From positions 806,001 through 870,000 of the forward strand of contig NZ_CP117523.1 in the NCBI RefSeq assembly GCF_036812735.1: DNA of 64,000 bases, written 5' to 3'. The position numbers and the translations under genes were made by a program. Under the pieces are notes generated by a model, which made no database searches, had not been told where the DNA came from, and saw only the letters and a list, made by a program, of their open reading frames with translations. Origin of the DNA: Terrisporobacter glycolicus ATCC 14880 = DSM 1288 (GTDB lineage: Bacteria; Bacillota; Clostridia; Peptostreptococcales; Peptostreptococcaceae). Numbering within the stretch: position 1 is the stretch's first letter; the number at the start of each line of letters is the position of its first letter. This document shows, piece by piece, positions 26,941 through 34,429 of this stretch.

Positions 26941-27276
26941 TTAATCTAAATCTTGAATATTCATTTTATTTATATCATGTTTCTTATTATATTTATTACG
27001 GCAAGCATAGTAAATTGCCACAAGAATAACTGTAGGAATATTATAAGCTATAAAAACAATAATAATTCCGATAAATATAGAAACATCAAGCAAAGTTGCA
27101 TTTAAAAGATAAATTAATACTACTAAAATTGACACTACGAAATTTATACCAGGTAGTATTAATCCTAGATTTTTATTTTCCCTGCTTGATAAAAATATTT
27201 GTAAAATAGCTATACCAACTAATATTCCTAAAAATAGAATACTATTTGACACTAATAAAACTGGTGACATACTCAT
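26941..27276 (-). CDS. small membrane protein co-transcribed with a DUF2089 regulator
   Basis: A 111-residue protein with four hydrophobic segments covering most of its length and a Lys/Asn-rich hydrophilic tail (YYACRNKYNKKHDINKMN). The start is uncertain. ATG 27276 directly follows the TAA of the upstream gene (TAATATG) and suits translational coupling, while ATG 27291 would overlap that gene and sits against its AAAGG. DUF2089 genes are often paired with a membrane protein of this size. The function is unknown; it may be a membrane sensor or the target of its partner. Confidence 0.65.
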   Translation of the reverse strand: MSMSPVLLVSNSILFLGILVGIAILQIFLSSRENKNLGLILPGINFVVSILVVLIYLLNATLLDVSIFIGIIIVFIAYNIPTVILVAIYYACRNKYNKKHDINKMNIQDLD

Positions 27277-27277
27277 A

Positions 27278-27574
27278 TTATTTTTCCACATCCTTTATTT
27301 TTTTATATTCATTTATTAAAAGCTTTGCAGTTTCAAAATCTAATTTATCCTTTAGAGCTAATTGCTTGATAAGAGAAATATATGGTTCACTAGGAGTTTT
27401 ATCATTTAATTCAATTTTTTGTATAAGCTTATCAAGTCTAAGTCTAACTGTAGGATAAGTGACATTATAAATTCCTGCGATTTCCTTAAGAGATCCTGAA
27501 GCTAAGATAAATTTTTTAATAAAATTTATATCTTCATCGTCTAAATTTTCTAGCCACTTTGGAATATTATCCAT
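27278..27574 (-). CDS. DUF2089 family putative DNA-binding regulator
   Basis: A 98-residue protein of the DUF2089 family. It has the typical PKWLENLDDEDINFIKKFIL opening, SGSLKEIAGIYNVTYPTVR (helix-turn-helix) and RLDKLIQKI. The N-terminal zinc ribbon found in longer DUF2089 proteins is absent, leaving only the HTH part. The start follows AAGGAGGATTAATT. It is translationally coupled to the membrane protein gene downstream. This resembles a short sigma-like or YvlB-associated HTH regulator that acts through a membrane partner; its targets are not visible here. Confidence 0.82.
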   Translation of the reverse strand: MDNIPKWLENLDDEDINFIKKFILASGSLKEIAGIYNVTYPTVRLRLDKLIQKIELNDKTPSEPYISLIKQLALKDKLDFETAKLLINEYKKIKDVEK

Positions 27575-27687
27575 AATTAATCCTCCTTATAATGAAGATG
27601 TACTTTAATATTATTAAAGTATGTTTTAATTATATTAAAATATAACTTAAAAAACAATAAATAAAATTAAAAAATAGAAAAATAAAT

Positions 27688-27739
27688 AAATGATAACAAT
27701 TATCATTTACAAAACGATATCATTGTGGTAAAATATAAT
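27688..27739 (+). promoter_or_regulatory. Fur-box-like palindrome upstream of a -10 box
   Basis: AAATGATAA-CAA-TTATCATTT (27688-27708) is a perfect 9-3-9 inverted repeat. Within it, TGATAACAATTATCA differs at one base from the 7-1-7 Fur box TGATAATnATTATCA. A consensus TATAAT lies at 27734-27739, though the matching -35 is poor. The arrangement suggests iron-controlled transcription towards the orphan terminator at 27871. Confidence 0.65.
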
Positions 27740-27745
27740 CAAAGT

Positions 27746-27905
27746 TGAAAAACAAAAGATTTTTAGTGAAAAATAAAAATTTATAATAAAAGCCATAAAA
27801 ACACCTTAATATTATGTGAAATATTTTGCTATTGATTTTTTAACTTTTAAAAATTACTCTTAATTGTAAAAAAGAATCTGGGAGTCTGCACCCAGATTCT
27901 TTTTC
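27746..27905 (+). ncRNA. candidate Fur-controlled small RNA (or rpsD leader)
   Basis: About 160 bases between the TATAAT at 27734 and a strong terminator at 27871-27905 hold no open frame with a ribosome site. The 3' hairpin is a 12-bp perfect GC-containing stem with a T run, and no gene precedes it on either strand. The 5' portion is A/T rich and unstructured. The simplest reading is an iron-regulated sRNA; a prematurely terminated rpsD leader is the alternative. Confidence 0.4.
27871..27905. terminator. orphan bidirectional terminator
   Basis: AAAGAATCTGGG pairs perfectly with CCCAGATTCTTT around an 8-base loop, with T/A runs on both sides. No protein gene ends here. Confidence 0.85.
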
Positions 27906-27954
27906 TATATAGAAATTTATTTAATAAGAGAAGTGAATAAATGATGGAACGGAT

Positions 27955-28038
27955 GTTAATGAAAATCATTTACAATTAACTTATTGGATGATATAATTAT
28001 CTTGGCTTTAAAAATTATCGCGGCAAATAATAATTTTT
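27955..28038 (+). promoter_or_regulatory. rpsD promoter with overlapping Fur-like site and leader hairpin
   Basis: The -35 is TTTACA (27969-27974) and the -10 is TATAAT (27992-27997), 17 bases apart. GTTAAT (27955-27960) and ATTAAC (27975-27980) flank AATGAAAATCATT, which resembles a Fur box and overlaps the -35. In the leader, AAAAATTAT (28010-28018) pairs with ATAATTTTT (28030-28038) just before the Shine-Dalgarno site and could control translation. Confidence 0.6.
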
Positions 28039-28053
28039 AAGGAGATTAAAGCA

Positions 28054-28647
28054 ATGGCAAAAATGATGGGACCAAGATTTAAACAATGTAGAAGATTAGG
28101 ACTAAATGTATGTGGACATCCTAAGGCGATGGATAGAGCGGTGAAAGGAACTTCTAGAGCGGATAAAAAGCTTTCGGCTTATGGACATCAATTATTAGAA
28201 AAGCAAAGACTCAGAGCTTATTATGGAGTACTAGAAAAGCAATTTAGAAATTACTACAAGAAAGCAGAAAAATCTAAGGAATCTACAGGTACAGTATTAA
28301 TTCAAATGTTAGAGTGTAGATTAGACAATATAGTTTACAGACTAGGTCTTGCAAATTCTATAAGACAAGCTCGTCAAATGGTTGTGCATGGACATATATT
28401 AGTTAATGGGAAAAAAGTGGACATACCTTCATGTGCAGTGAGTGTAGGGGATACTGTTTCTCTAAAAGAAAAATCTAGAAGCAACGAAATGTTTAAAACT
28501 AACTTCCAAGAAAGATCACTAGTAGTATATCCTTATTTAGCAAAAGATGAAGAAAATTTTGCGGGTACACTTATCAAAATGCCTGAAAGAAATGAGGTAC
28601 CAATAGAAATAAATGAAATACTAATAGTAGAGTTTTATTCGAAATAA
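28054..28647 (+). CDS. rpsD: 30S ribosomal protein S4, stand-alone paralogue type
   Basis: A 197-residue S4 with the C-terminal S4 RNA-binding domain ([36 protein letters not shown]) and the family ending [10 protein letters not shown]. The N-terminus, [20 protein letters not shown], lacks the four-cysteine zinc knuckle of the metal-binding S4 form but keeps two cysteines, C12 and C20. It is monocistronic and away from any ribosomal protein cluster. Many clostridia have a second rpsD in the main operon; whether this genome does cannot be seen here. S4 nucleates 30S assembly and represses its own mRNA. A Fur-like box overlaps its promoter. Confidence 0.93.
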   Translation: MAKMMGPRFKQCRRLGLNVCGHPKAMDRAVKGTSRADKKLSAYGHQLLEKQRLRAYYGVLEKQFRNYYKKAEKSKESTGTVLIQMLECRLDNIVYRLGLANSIRQARQMVVHGHILVNGKKVDIPSCAVSVGDTVSLKEKSRSNEMFKTNFQERSLVVYPYLAKDEENFAGTLIKMPERNEVPIEINEILIVEFYSK

Positions 28648-28656
28648 TAAGTAAGT

Positions 28657-28700
28657 AAAAGACTCAACAAGGTACTGGACTGCCTTTTTGAGTCTTTTTT
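28657..28700 (+). terminator. rpsD terminator
   Basis: An 11-bp stem AAAAGACTCAA/TTGAGTCTTTT with a 20-base loop, followed by TT. Confidence 0.85.
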
Positions 28701-28764
28701 AGTGCCTTAAATATTTTTCTTTATGTTGGTAATAATAAGAAATATATATTTAAGGAGGTAAAAA

Positions 28765-29070
28765 ATGCAAAATACAAACTTAAAATGTAATGCTACAAAT
28801 TGTGCATTTAATCAAAGAATGGAGTGTAGCGCAGGAGCTATAAATATTAGAGGAACAGAAGCAGTTACAACTGATGGAACTACTTGCTCTTCATATGTAG
28901 ATAGAAATTCAAATTCTTTTACAAATAGTGTGAACTCTGTAAGAACTAATACTCACAATATAAGTTGTGAAGCTTGCAAATGTAAATATAACAAAAATAA
29001 AAATTGTACTGCTAAGAGTGTAAATATAGGTGCGAATAAAGCATCTTGTGATACATTTACTTGTAAGTAA
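28765..29070 (+). CDS. DUF1540 protein with two Cys-rich repeats
   Basis: A 101-residue protein with two DUF1540 domains. Repeat 1 has the ligands C8-x5-C13-x7-C21, then C41, in LKCNATNCAFNQRMECSAG. Repeat 2 has ISCEACKCKYNKNKNCTAKS and ends SCDTFTCK. The spacing suggests small zinc- or disulphide-stabilised modules. A linker rich in Ser, Asn and Thr joins them. There is no signal peptide. DUF1540 proteins are abundant in spore formers and often sporulation-linked, but no function is known. The gene follows AAGGAGGTAAAAA and has its own terminator. Confidence 0.88.
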   Translation: MQNTNLKCNATNCAFNQRMECSAGAINIRGTEAVTTDGTTCSSYVDRNSNSFTNSVNSVRTNTHNISCEACKCKYNKNKNCTAKSVNIGANKASCDTFTCK

Positions 29071-29084
29071 AATTAAATCAAACT

Positions 29085-29121
29085 AAAGTCTATCTTTTAA
29101 CTATTTAAGATAGACTTTTTT
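29085..29121 (+). terminator. terminator of the DUF1540 gene
   Basis: A 12-bp perfect stem AAAGTCTATCTT/AAGATAGACTTT followed by TTT. Confidence 0.85.
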
Positions 29122-29161
29122 GTTGCTATAGAGAATAAATTGTGATATCTTTATATAAAGT

Positions 29162-29175
29162 GAGTAATCACTCAT
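29162..29175 (+). promoter_or_regulatory. probable TetR operator upstream of the ABC-2 operon
   Basis: TGAGT-AATC-ACTCA is a 5-4-5 palindrome between a TATATA-like -10 (29152-29157) and the GGAGG of the ABC gene. The last gene of the operon encodes a TetR repressor, which is the obvious ligand. Confidence 0.5.
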
Positions 29176-29190
29176 TTTAGGAGGGTAGAT

Positions 29191-29925
29191 ATGGAAGATC
29201 ATTATTGTATAAAAATAAAAAATATTAATAAATCATATAAAAAGCAAAAGGTGCTGAAAGATGTATCTTTTGACATTGAAAATGGAGAAATATTTTGTTT
29301 GTTAGGACCTTCAGGAGCAGGAAAAACAACTTTAATAAGAATTATTATGGGGATGGAAAAAAATGATAAAGGTGAGGTGCTTATTTTTAATAAAAAAGTA
29401 CCTAATCCTGAAACTATAGAAAGTATAGGATATACAGCTCAAGCAGATGCTCTTTATACAGACTTAAGTGCAGAAGAAAATATGAAATTTTATTGTAGAC
29501 TATATAAAGTGCCTAAAAAAGAAAGAAAAAGTAGAATTGAAAAATGCCTGGGGATAGTAAATTTAAATGCAGATGCTAAGAAAATAGTAAGTAATTTTTC
29601 TGGAGGTATGAAAAGAAGGTTATCTCTTGCCATATCATTAATTCATAATCCGCAAATATTGATTTTAGATGAGCCTACAGTAGGAATGGACCCCCTACTT
29701 AGAAAACAAATTTGGAAGGAATTATATAGATTAAAAGAAAATGGAGTAACTATTCTTATTACCACTCATGTTATGGATGAGGCATCTTATTGTGATAGAT
29801 TAGCATTACTTAGAAATGGAAGATGTATTTGTGTAGGAGAACCAGATAATATAATAAAAGAAAATGAATGTAATAATTTAGAAGAGGTATTTTTAAAATT
29901 AGGGGGCGATGTGTATGAGGATTAG
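29191..29925 (+). CDS. ABC-2 type transporter ATP-binding protein
   Basis: A 244-residue ATPase of the drug/antibiotic exporter (DrrA/CcmA-like) class. Walker A is GPSGAGKTT (39-47), the signature is FSGGMKRRLS, Walker B is LILDEPTVGMD and the switch is TTHVMDEAS. The start follows GGAGGGTAGAT. It overlaps the permease gene by 11 bases if the latter starts at 29915. With the permease it forms an exporter, and the TetR gene downstream makes a self-regulated resistance operon. The substrate is unknown. Confidence 0.93.
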   Translation: MEDHYCIKIKNINKSYKKQKVLKDVSFDIENGEIFCLLGPSGAGKTTLIRIIMGMEKNDKGEVLIFNKKVPNPETIESIGYTAQADALYTDLSAEENMKFYCRLYKVPKKERKSRIEKCLGIVNLNADAKKIVSNFSGGMKRRLSLAISLIHNPQILILDEPTVGMDPLLRKQIWKELYRLKENGVTILITTHVMDEASYCDRLALLRNGRCICVGEPDNIIKENECNNLEEVFLKLGGDVYED

Positions 29926-31039
29926 TGCTATGGTTTGTAGAATAATAAGACAATTTTTACGAGACAAAAGAACATTAGCATTATTAATTGTAGCCCCTAT
30001 GCTAGTTTTAACTTTAATGAGTTTTGTATTTACTGAAGAAGATACTAAATTAAATATAGGTGTGGAAAATTTTAATGTAAAAAATATATTATCATCTATG
30101 CATAAAGATAATGACATAAGTATAATGAGTAAAAAAGAAGCTGAAGGTAAATTTGAAGCTAAAGACCTAGATGCGTATATTTATGGAGACGAAAAAGAAC
30201 TTAATATTTTATTAAATGGTGCTGATAATTCTGTGATTAATCAGTTAAATAAAAATATTCAAGAAGCAGTCAAAGATTATATGACTAAAAAAGGAGAAAA
30301 TAATAAAAAAATAATTGAAGATTTAGTAAGCAATCCTATGATTAGCATGATGAATACGGATTTTGCCAGTAAGGTTGATTCTATAGATATAAATTCAACA
30401 GAAATAGAAACAGACAATTATTTTGGTGATAATGATATGAGTACAATAGATTATATAGGACCACTTTTAATAGGATTATTTATATTTTTCTTTGTATTTT
30501 TAATTTCAGGAGTAAGTTTTTTAAGAGAGCGTACAACAGGAACGTTAGAAAGACTTTTAGCAACTCCAATTAAAAGATATGAAATAGTATTTGGATACTT
30601 AATTGGGTTTGGCATATTTACTATAGTTCAATCCGCATTAATCTCTGCTTTTTCCATTGGCATATTAAAAATATATAATGGCGGAAGCATAGGTCTTATT
30701 TTGTTGATAAGCACAGTAATAGCTCTTTGTGCTCTAAGTTTTGGAATGTTTGTATCATCCTATGCACATAACGAACTTCAAGTTATGCAATTTATACCTA
30801 TAGTTATAGTTCCTCAAGTGTTTTTCTGTGGATTATTCTCCATAAGAAATATGGCAGAGCCTTTACAAATTTTATCAAAATGTATGCCATTAACTTATGC
30901 AAGTGATGCCCTAAGAGGTGTGATGACTTGTGGCTATAACTTACAACAAATTAGTAATGATTTATTAGTGCTTATAGGATTTACTGTGGTATTTGCAATA
31001 TTAAATATAATGACATTAAAAAAACATAGAATTTGGTAA
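29915..31039 (+). CDS. ABC-2 type transporter permease
   Basis: A 374-residue permease with one helix near residues 20-40, a large extracytoplasmic domain (about 45-175) and five to six helices in the C-terminal half. SFLRERTTGTLERLLATPI is the typical coupling segment of ABC-2 permeases. The start at ATG 29915 is preferred because AGGGGG ends 8 bases upstream; the ATG at 29909 is too close to it. It works with the ATPase encoded upstream to export drugs or lipids. Confidence 0.9.
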   Translation: MRISAMVCRIIRQFLRDKRTLALLIVAPMLVLTLMSFVFTEEDTKLNIGVENFNVKNILSSMHKDNDISIMSKKEAEGKFEAKDLDAYIYGDEKELNILLNGADNSVINQLNKNIQEAVKDYMTKKGENNKKIIEDLVSNPMISMMNTDFASKVDSIDINSTEIETDNYFGDNDMSTIDYIGPLLIGLFIFFFVFLISGVSFLRERTTGTLERLLATPIKRYEIVFGYLIGFGIFTIVQSALISAFSIGILKIYNGGSIGLILLISTVIALCALSFGMFVSSYAHNELQVMQFIPIVIVPQVFFCGLFSIRNMAEPLQILSKCMPLTYASDALRGVMTCGYNLQQISNDLLVLIGFTVVFAILNIMTLKKHRIW

Positions 31040-31048
31040 GGTGATAAA

Positions 31049-31693
31049 ATGAGTAAATGGATGAATTATATTATTGAAGAAGGTAATAAAGAAAATAAAC
31101 TTACAAAAAAACAAGAAAATATTCTAATATCTGCCGTAGAGCTTATTAGTGAAAAAGGATATGAAAAAGTATCAACTGCAGAAATTGCAAAAAGAGCTGG
31201 AGTAGCTGAAGGAACAATTTTTAGGCAATACAAAACAAAGAGAGATTTGTTAGATACCATATTTATTCCTTCATTTATGAGACTTATAAAACCTAAAATT
31301 ATAAAAGAATTTATATCTAGTGTTTTAGATAAAGACTATAATACATTGGAAAATTTTGTTGAAGTTATAGTGAGAGATAGATATGAATTTGCAAAGGATG
31401 AAACGCCATTATTTAGAATTATTATTCAGGAAATCATATCTCAAGATTATATAAAAGAGGAAATAAAGGAAATGTTCTTAATTGATGTCTATCCTGTATT
31501 TACAAAATTAATTAAGAAGCTTAAGGAGAAAAATGAAATTATAGATGTGGATGAGATTACATTTTTCAGAATTATTATAACTAATATTTTAGGATTCTTA
31601 ATACCAAGGTTTGTTTTATTTCCTATTTTACAGTGGAATGATGAAAAAGAAATTAATATGGTAATTCAAAATATAATAAAATCTTTAACTTAA
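31049..31693 (+). CDS. TetR/AcrR family transcriptional regulator
   Basis: A 214-residue repressor. The N-terminal HTH (about residues 22-68) reads ILISAVELISEKGYEKVSTA followed by EIAKRAGVAEGTIFRQYKTK, the classic TetR signature. The C-terminal 140 residues are an all-helical ligand and dimer domain. An 18-residue extension precedes the HTH. It starts 9 bases after the permease behind AAGGTG and probably represses the operon through the palindrome at 29162-29175. It ends at a strong terminator. Confidence 0.92.
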   Translation: MSKWMNYIIEEGNKENKLTKKQENILISAVELISEKGYEKVSTAEIAKRAGVAEGTIFRQYKTKRDLLDTIFIPSFMRLIKPKIIKEFISSVLDKDYNTLENFVEVIVRDRYEFAKDETPLFRIIIQEIISQDYIKEEIKEMFLIDVYPVFTKLIKKLKEKNEIIDVDEITFFRIIITNILGFLIPRFVLFPILQWNDEKEINMVIQNIIKSLT

Positions 31694-31695
31694 TA

Positions 31696-31730
31696 AAAGC
31701 AGTATATGTAAATTTTACATATACTGCTTT
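31696..31730. terminator. bidirectional terminator
   Basis: A long perfect stem AAAGCAGTATATGTAAA with its complement ending ACTGCTTT. It serves the TetR gene and the convergent zinc-ribbon gene. Confidence 0.85.
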
Positions 31731-31737
31731 AAATAAA

Positions 31738-32199
31738 TTACCAAAGTTTATATGTACCCTTAGTATAGTAATTATAATACATATAATTGGCTCTAAATCC
31801 CATTAGTATTCCAAAGAGTAAGGAAAAAATGCCATGGACATAATTGGTTAAGGCTCCAACTACAATAATATATACTACAGCTCCAACATACATTTTTTTA
31901 GTTAGCATCCAAATCCAAGAGAATAAAAAAGGAAAGAAATTAAACTTACCTTTATAAGTTTCATCATTATCTTTTATTTTTGTGAACTCTAGTTGATAAT
32001 AAGGCTTTAGATTAGCAAACTCATCGTAAATGCTATTACCTATTTTACCATTTCTATAATATTCTTCATTACTACTTTTATTATCAGAATTAAAAATTAT
32101 TATTTTTTCTGCTTTATCATTCGTATCTGTTTTTTCGCTGCATTTAGGACAGAATTTATATTCTTCACCGTACTTAAATCCACAGTTCTTACAAAGCAT
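31738..32199 (-). CDS. zinc-ribbon membrane protein (DUF2628-like)
   Basis: A 153-residue protein. Residues 1-22 are a zinc ribbon, CKNCGFKYGEEYKFCPKC, with two CxxC pairs. An Asp/Lys/Ser-rich linker follows (about 23-55). The C-terminal part (about 85-150) has FNFFPFLFSWIWMLTKKMYV and two helices, then GFRANYMYYNYYTKG, as in DUF2628 membrane proteins. The start follows AAAGGAGATAAGTT. Proteins with this plan are common in Firmicutes and have no known function; the ribbon is probably cytoplasmic. Confidence 0.8.
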   Translation of the reverse strand: MLCKNCGFKYGEEYKFCPKCSEKTDTNDKAEKIIIFNSDNKSSNEEYYRNGKIGNSIYDEFANLKPYYQLEFTKIKDNDETYKGKFNFFPFLFSWIWMLTKKMYVGAVVYIIVVGALTNYVHGIFSLLFGILMGFRANYMYYNYYTKGTYKLW

Positions 32200-32221
32200 A
32201 ACTTATCTCCTTTAAAATATA

Positions 32222-33220
32222 TTATAATATAATACTGTAATTTTTCAGTGCGTAGATAGTAGAAGTGTTATAAATATTATTGTTTGATCTAAACTCATAT
32301 CTTTGAAAAGGAAAATCTGATGCTGAATAATTTAATTTTGGCTTTGACCATGATTTGCCGAAATCTAAAGATTCACTGGTATATAAATCGAAATACTCAA
32401 TCCATTGAATATATATTTTTGAACAAGTAGAAATTAAATTAGGAAATACACACATGGAATTCTTACTGATATATTTTTCTGATGAAATAGTAAAATTATT
32501 ATCCATAAAATTTACTTGTATGTATTTACAATAATACCTATTTTTATTATTTTCTGCAAAAACTATATGATAGTTGTCTTTATTATCTTTTATTGCAGAT
32601 AAATAAATTTTATCTTTTTTAGAATTAGTTATTTGTTTAGGAGTTGACCATGTATAAAGATTTTCATCAAATGTAGATGAAAATAGTTCCTCGTGATGAT
32701 TTACTAATTTAAAGTAAAATATGGTTGGAACGTTGTTATTATAAGTAATAACGAAGTTAGTTAATATGCTATAATTGATAAAATCGATTCTAGTTTTTTT
32801 ACAAACATTAGATGATTTATATAAGTGAATTATATATGCACAGTAAGGGGATTCTTTGCTAATAGAGTAATATAATATATGATTTTCATTGTTTATTTCT
32901 TTTATATAAGTAAACTTTATAAAAAAATTTTTATAATCATATTTAATAATTGTATTAAAATCGACGTTATCGTTAGTTATAATTAAATTTTGAAGTTTTC
33001 CTTTTTTATCATTTAATATACCATAAATATTATCCTTATCATCTATGTCTAGCCAAATATCTATAAATGAGTACTCCCCGTTAAATAATATACGTGAACC
33101 TATATTATCTAAATCAGTATCTATATTAGTAGAGACAATATTTTTACCAAGTTCAAATAAGGTTAGTCCTTTATTAATAGAACTTTCAACTAAGATAGAG
33201 GTTTTATCTATAAAAGGCAT
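32222..33220 (-). CDS. sialidase-like beta-propeller protein, possible spore-surface protein
   Basis: A 332-residue protein without a signal peptide or membrane helix. It is made of repeated beta-strand segments, with one clear Asp-box-like motif, SLDFGKSWSKP (about residues 285-295), and weaker W-containing repeats (NLYTWSTPKQITNSK, IYIQWIEYFDLYTSE). This suggests a BNR/propeller fold of the type used for sugar binding, but no sialidase catalytic residues can be recognised. The opening FIDKTSILVESSINKGLTL is not a known family start. It lies divergent to a Cys-rich gene at the edge of the presumed spore-surface island. Confidence 0.6.
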   Translation of the reverse strand: MPFIDKTSILVESSINKGLTLFELGKNIVSTNIDTDLDNIGSRILFNGEYSFIDIWLDIDDKDNIYGILNDKKGKLQNLIITNDNVDFNTIIKYDYKNFFIKFTYIKEINNENHILYYSISKESPYCAYIIHLYKSSNVCKKTRIDFINYSILTNFVITYNNNVPTIFYFKLVNHHEELFSSTFDENLYTWSTPKQITNSKKDKIYLSAIKDNKDNYHIVFAENNKNRYYCKYIQVNFMDNNFTISSEKYISKNSMCVFPNLISTCSKIYIQWIEYFDLYTSESLDFGKSWSKPKLNYSASDFPFQRYEFRSNNNIYNTSTIYALKNYSIIL

Positions 33221-33402
33221 AATATCCCTCCTTAAAAATATTCATATTAATATTTATATTAAAATACTGTTTTTTATACATAAATTATCGAAAATAATAA
33301 ATATGTTAATCTGATAGTAACATGTGCTCATTAAAATCATATATTTTATATAAGAAGAGAATATGGTCTTTTCTAAAAAATAATCAGGAGAGGATATATG
33401 AC

Positions 33403-34317
33403 ATGAGTGAAGTAAAAGACAATTTAAATCAAGATTGTTGTGGCTGTGAAAAACCAGGACTAGTTGAAAAGCCAAACAGATGCCAAGAAGGATGCTGCTC
33501 TCCAAAAGAGATAGCAGCTCCGTTGGATATATGTACAGCAAAGGGTATTCCAGTACTATCTAATAGAATATACGACTGTGTATATTTAGAAGATAAACAG
33601 AGAAAATATTTGAAAGACATTGAATTTACTATAACATCAAATGGCGATTATAAACAAGGGGATGAAATATGTATAGAAACTATTATAGTTAAGTACAAAT
33701 GCATAGGATTAATAGATGAGGAGATAGAAGTAAGAATCGATAGCTTAGAGAATGAAGTATCTTTCCATTCATCTGATGAATCTGAAAGCTGCAAATGTGA
33801 ATTTGATTGCGATGGAGGTTCTATAAAGAGAAAATTATATAACATATACAAAGGAAGCAAGACGATAGATATTGAATGCTGTGAAGAAGGAAGAAAAACT
33901 ATAATAGGTGAAGATTGTTTAGATTTTTATATTTGTAAAGCGAAACTTATAGTTAAAGGTAAAATAGGTTGTGAAAACTTTAGAGCAGAAACTGAAGAAT
34001 TTAGTGGACCATTAAGCGCAGGGTTTGGATTTAATAAAGCGGATTTCTTTGGAACAATATGTTTACCAACAGGTAGAAATAGAGTACACTTTGAAGAAAT
34101 TTTTGATGCGTGTCTGTCAATAGATTGTATAAGATCAACAAAAACTTATGATTGTGTAACAAAGAAATTCTGTGCAGATGCTTTTTCAACTTTATTAATA
34201 AGCAAGACAATATATGCCATAGTAAAAGAAGAGCTTATAGTATATACAAATACGAATCCAAGCAGTATTACTTGTACAGATGGAAGAATTGGCTCAAACT
34301 GCTATTACAATGGATAA
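33403..34317 (+). CDS. Cys-rich protein, probable spore coat or exosporium component
   Basis: A 304-residue protein with 25 cysteines, including DCCGCEKPG and EGCCSPKE near the N-terminus and SCKCEFDCDGG near residue 130. The start is ATG 33403, 9 bases after CAGGAGAGG; an earlier in-frame ATG at 33322 has no ribosome site. There is no signal peptide or membrane helix. The core from about residue 50 is beta-rich with repeated VKYKC and LIVKGK strands. High cysteine without export signals is typical of self-assembling, cross-linked outer spore layers (for example CsxA-like or CdeC-like proteins). I cannot assign it to one of those families. Confidence 0.65.
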   Translation: MSEVKDNLNQDCCGCEKPGLVEKPNRCQEGCCSPKEIAAPLDICTAKGIPVLSNRIYDCVYLEDKQRKYLKDIEFTITSNGDYKQGDEICIETIIVKYKCIGLIDEEIEVRIDSLENEVSFHSSDESESCKCEFDCDGGSIKRKLYNIYKGSKTIDIECCEEGRKTIIGEDCLDFYICKAKLIVKGKIGCENFRAETEEFSGPLSAGFGFNKADFFGTICLPTGRNRVHFEEIFDACLSIDCIRSTKTYDCVTKKFCADAFSTLLISKTIYAIVKEELIVYTNTNPSSITCTDGRIGSNCYYNG

Positions 34318-34368
34318 AAATATGTATAGGACTAATCACTAATAATTTAGTCTTTGTCTTATGTAATA

Positions 34369-34411
34369 AAATTTCCTCATTATACATAGGTATAATGAGG
34401 AGATTTGTTTT
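34369..34411 (+). terminator. terminator after the Cys-rich gene
   Basis: A 16-bp stem (34369-34384 with 34391-34406, one G-T pair, loop CATAGG) followed by GTTTTTG, directly upstream of the next ribosome site. Confidence 0.8.
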
Positions 34412-34429
34412 TGAAAAGGAGTGAAAAAA

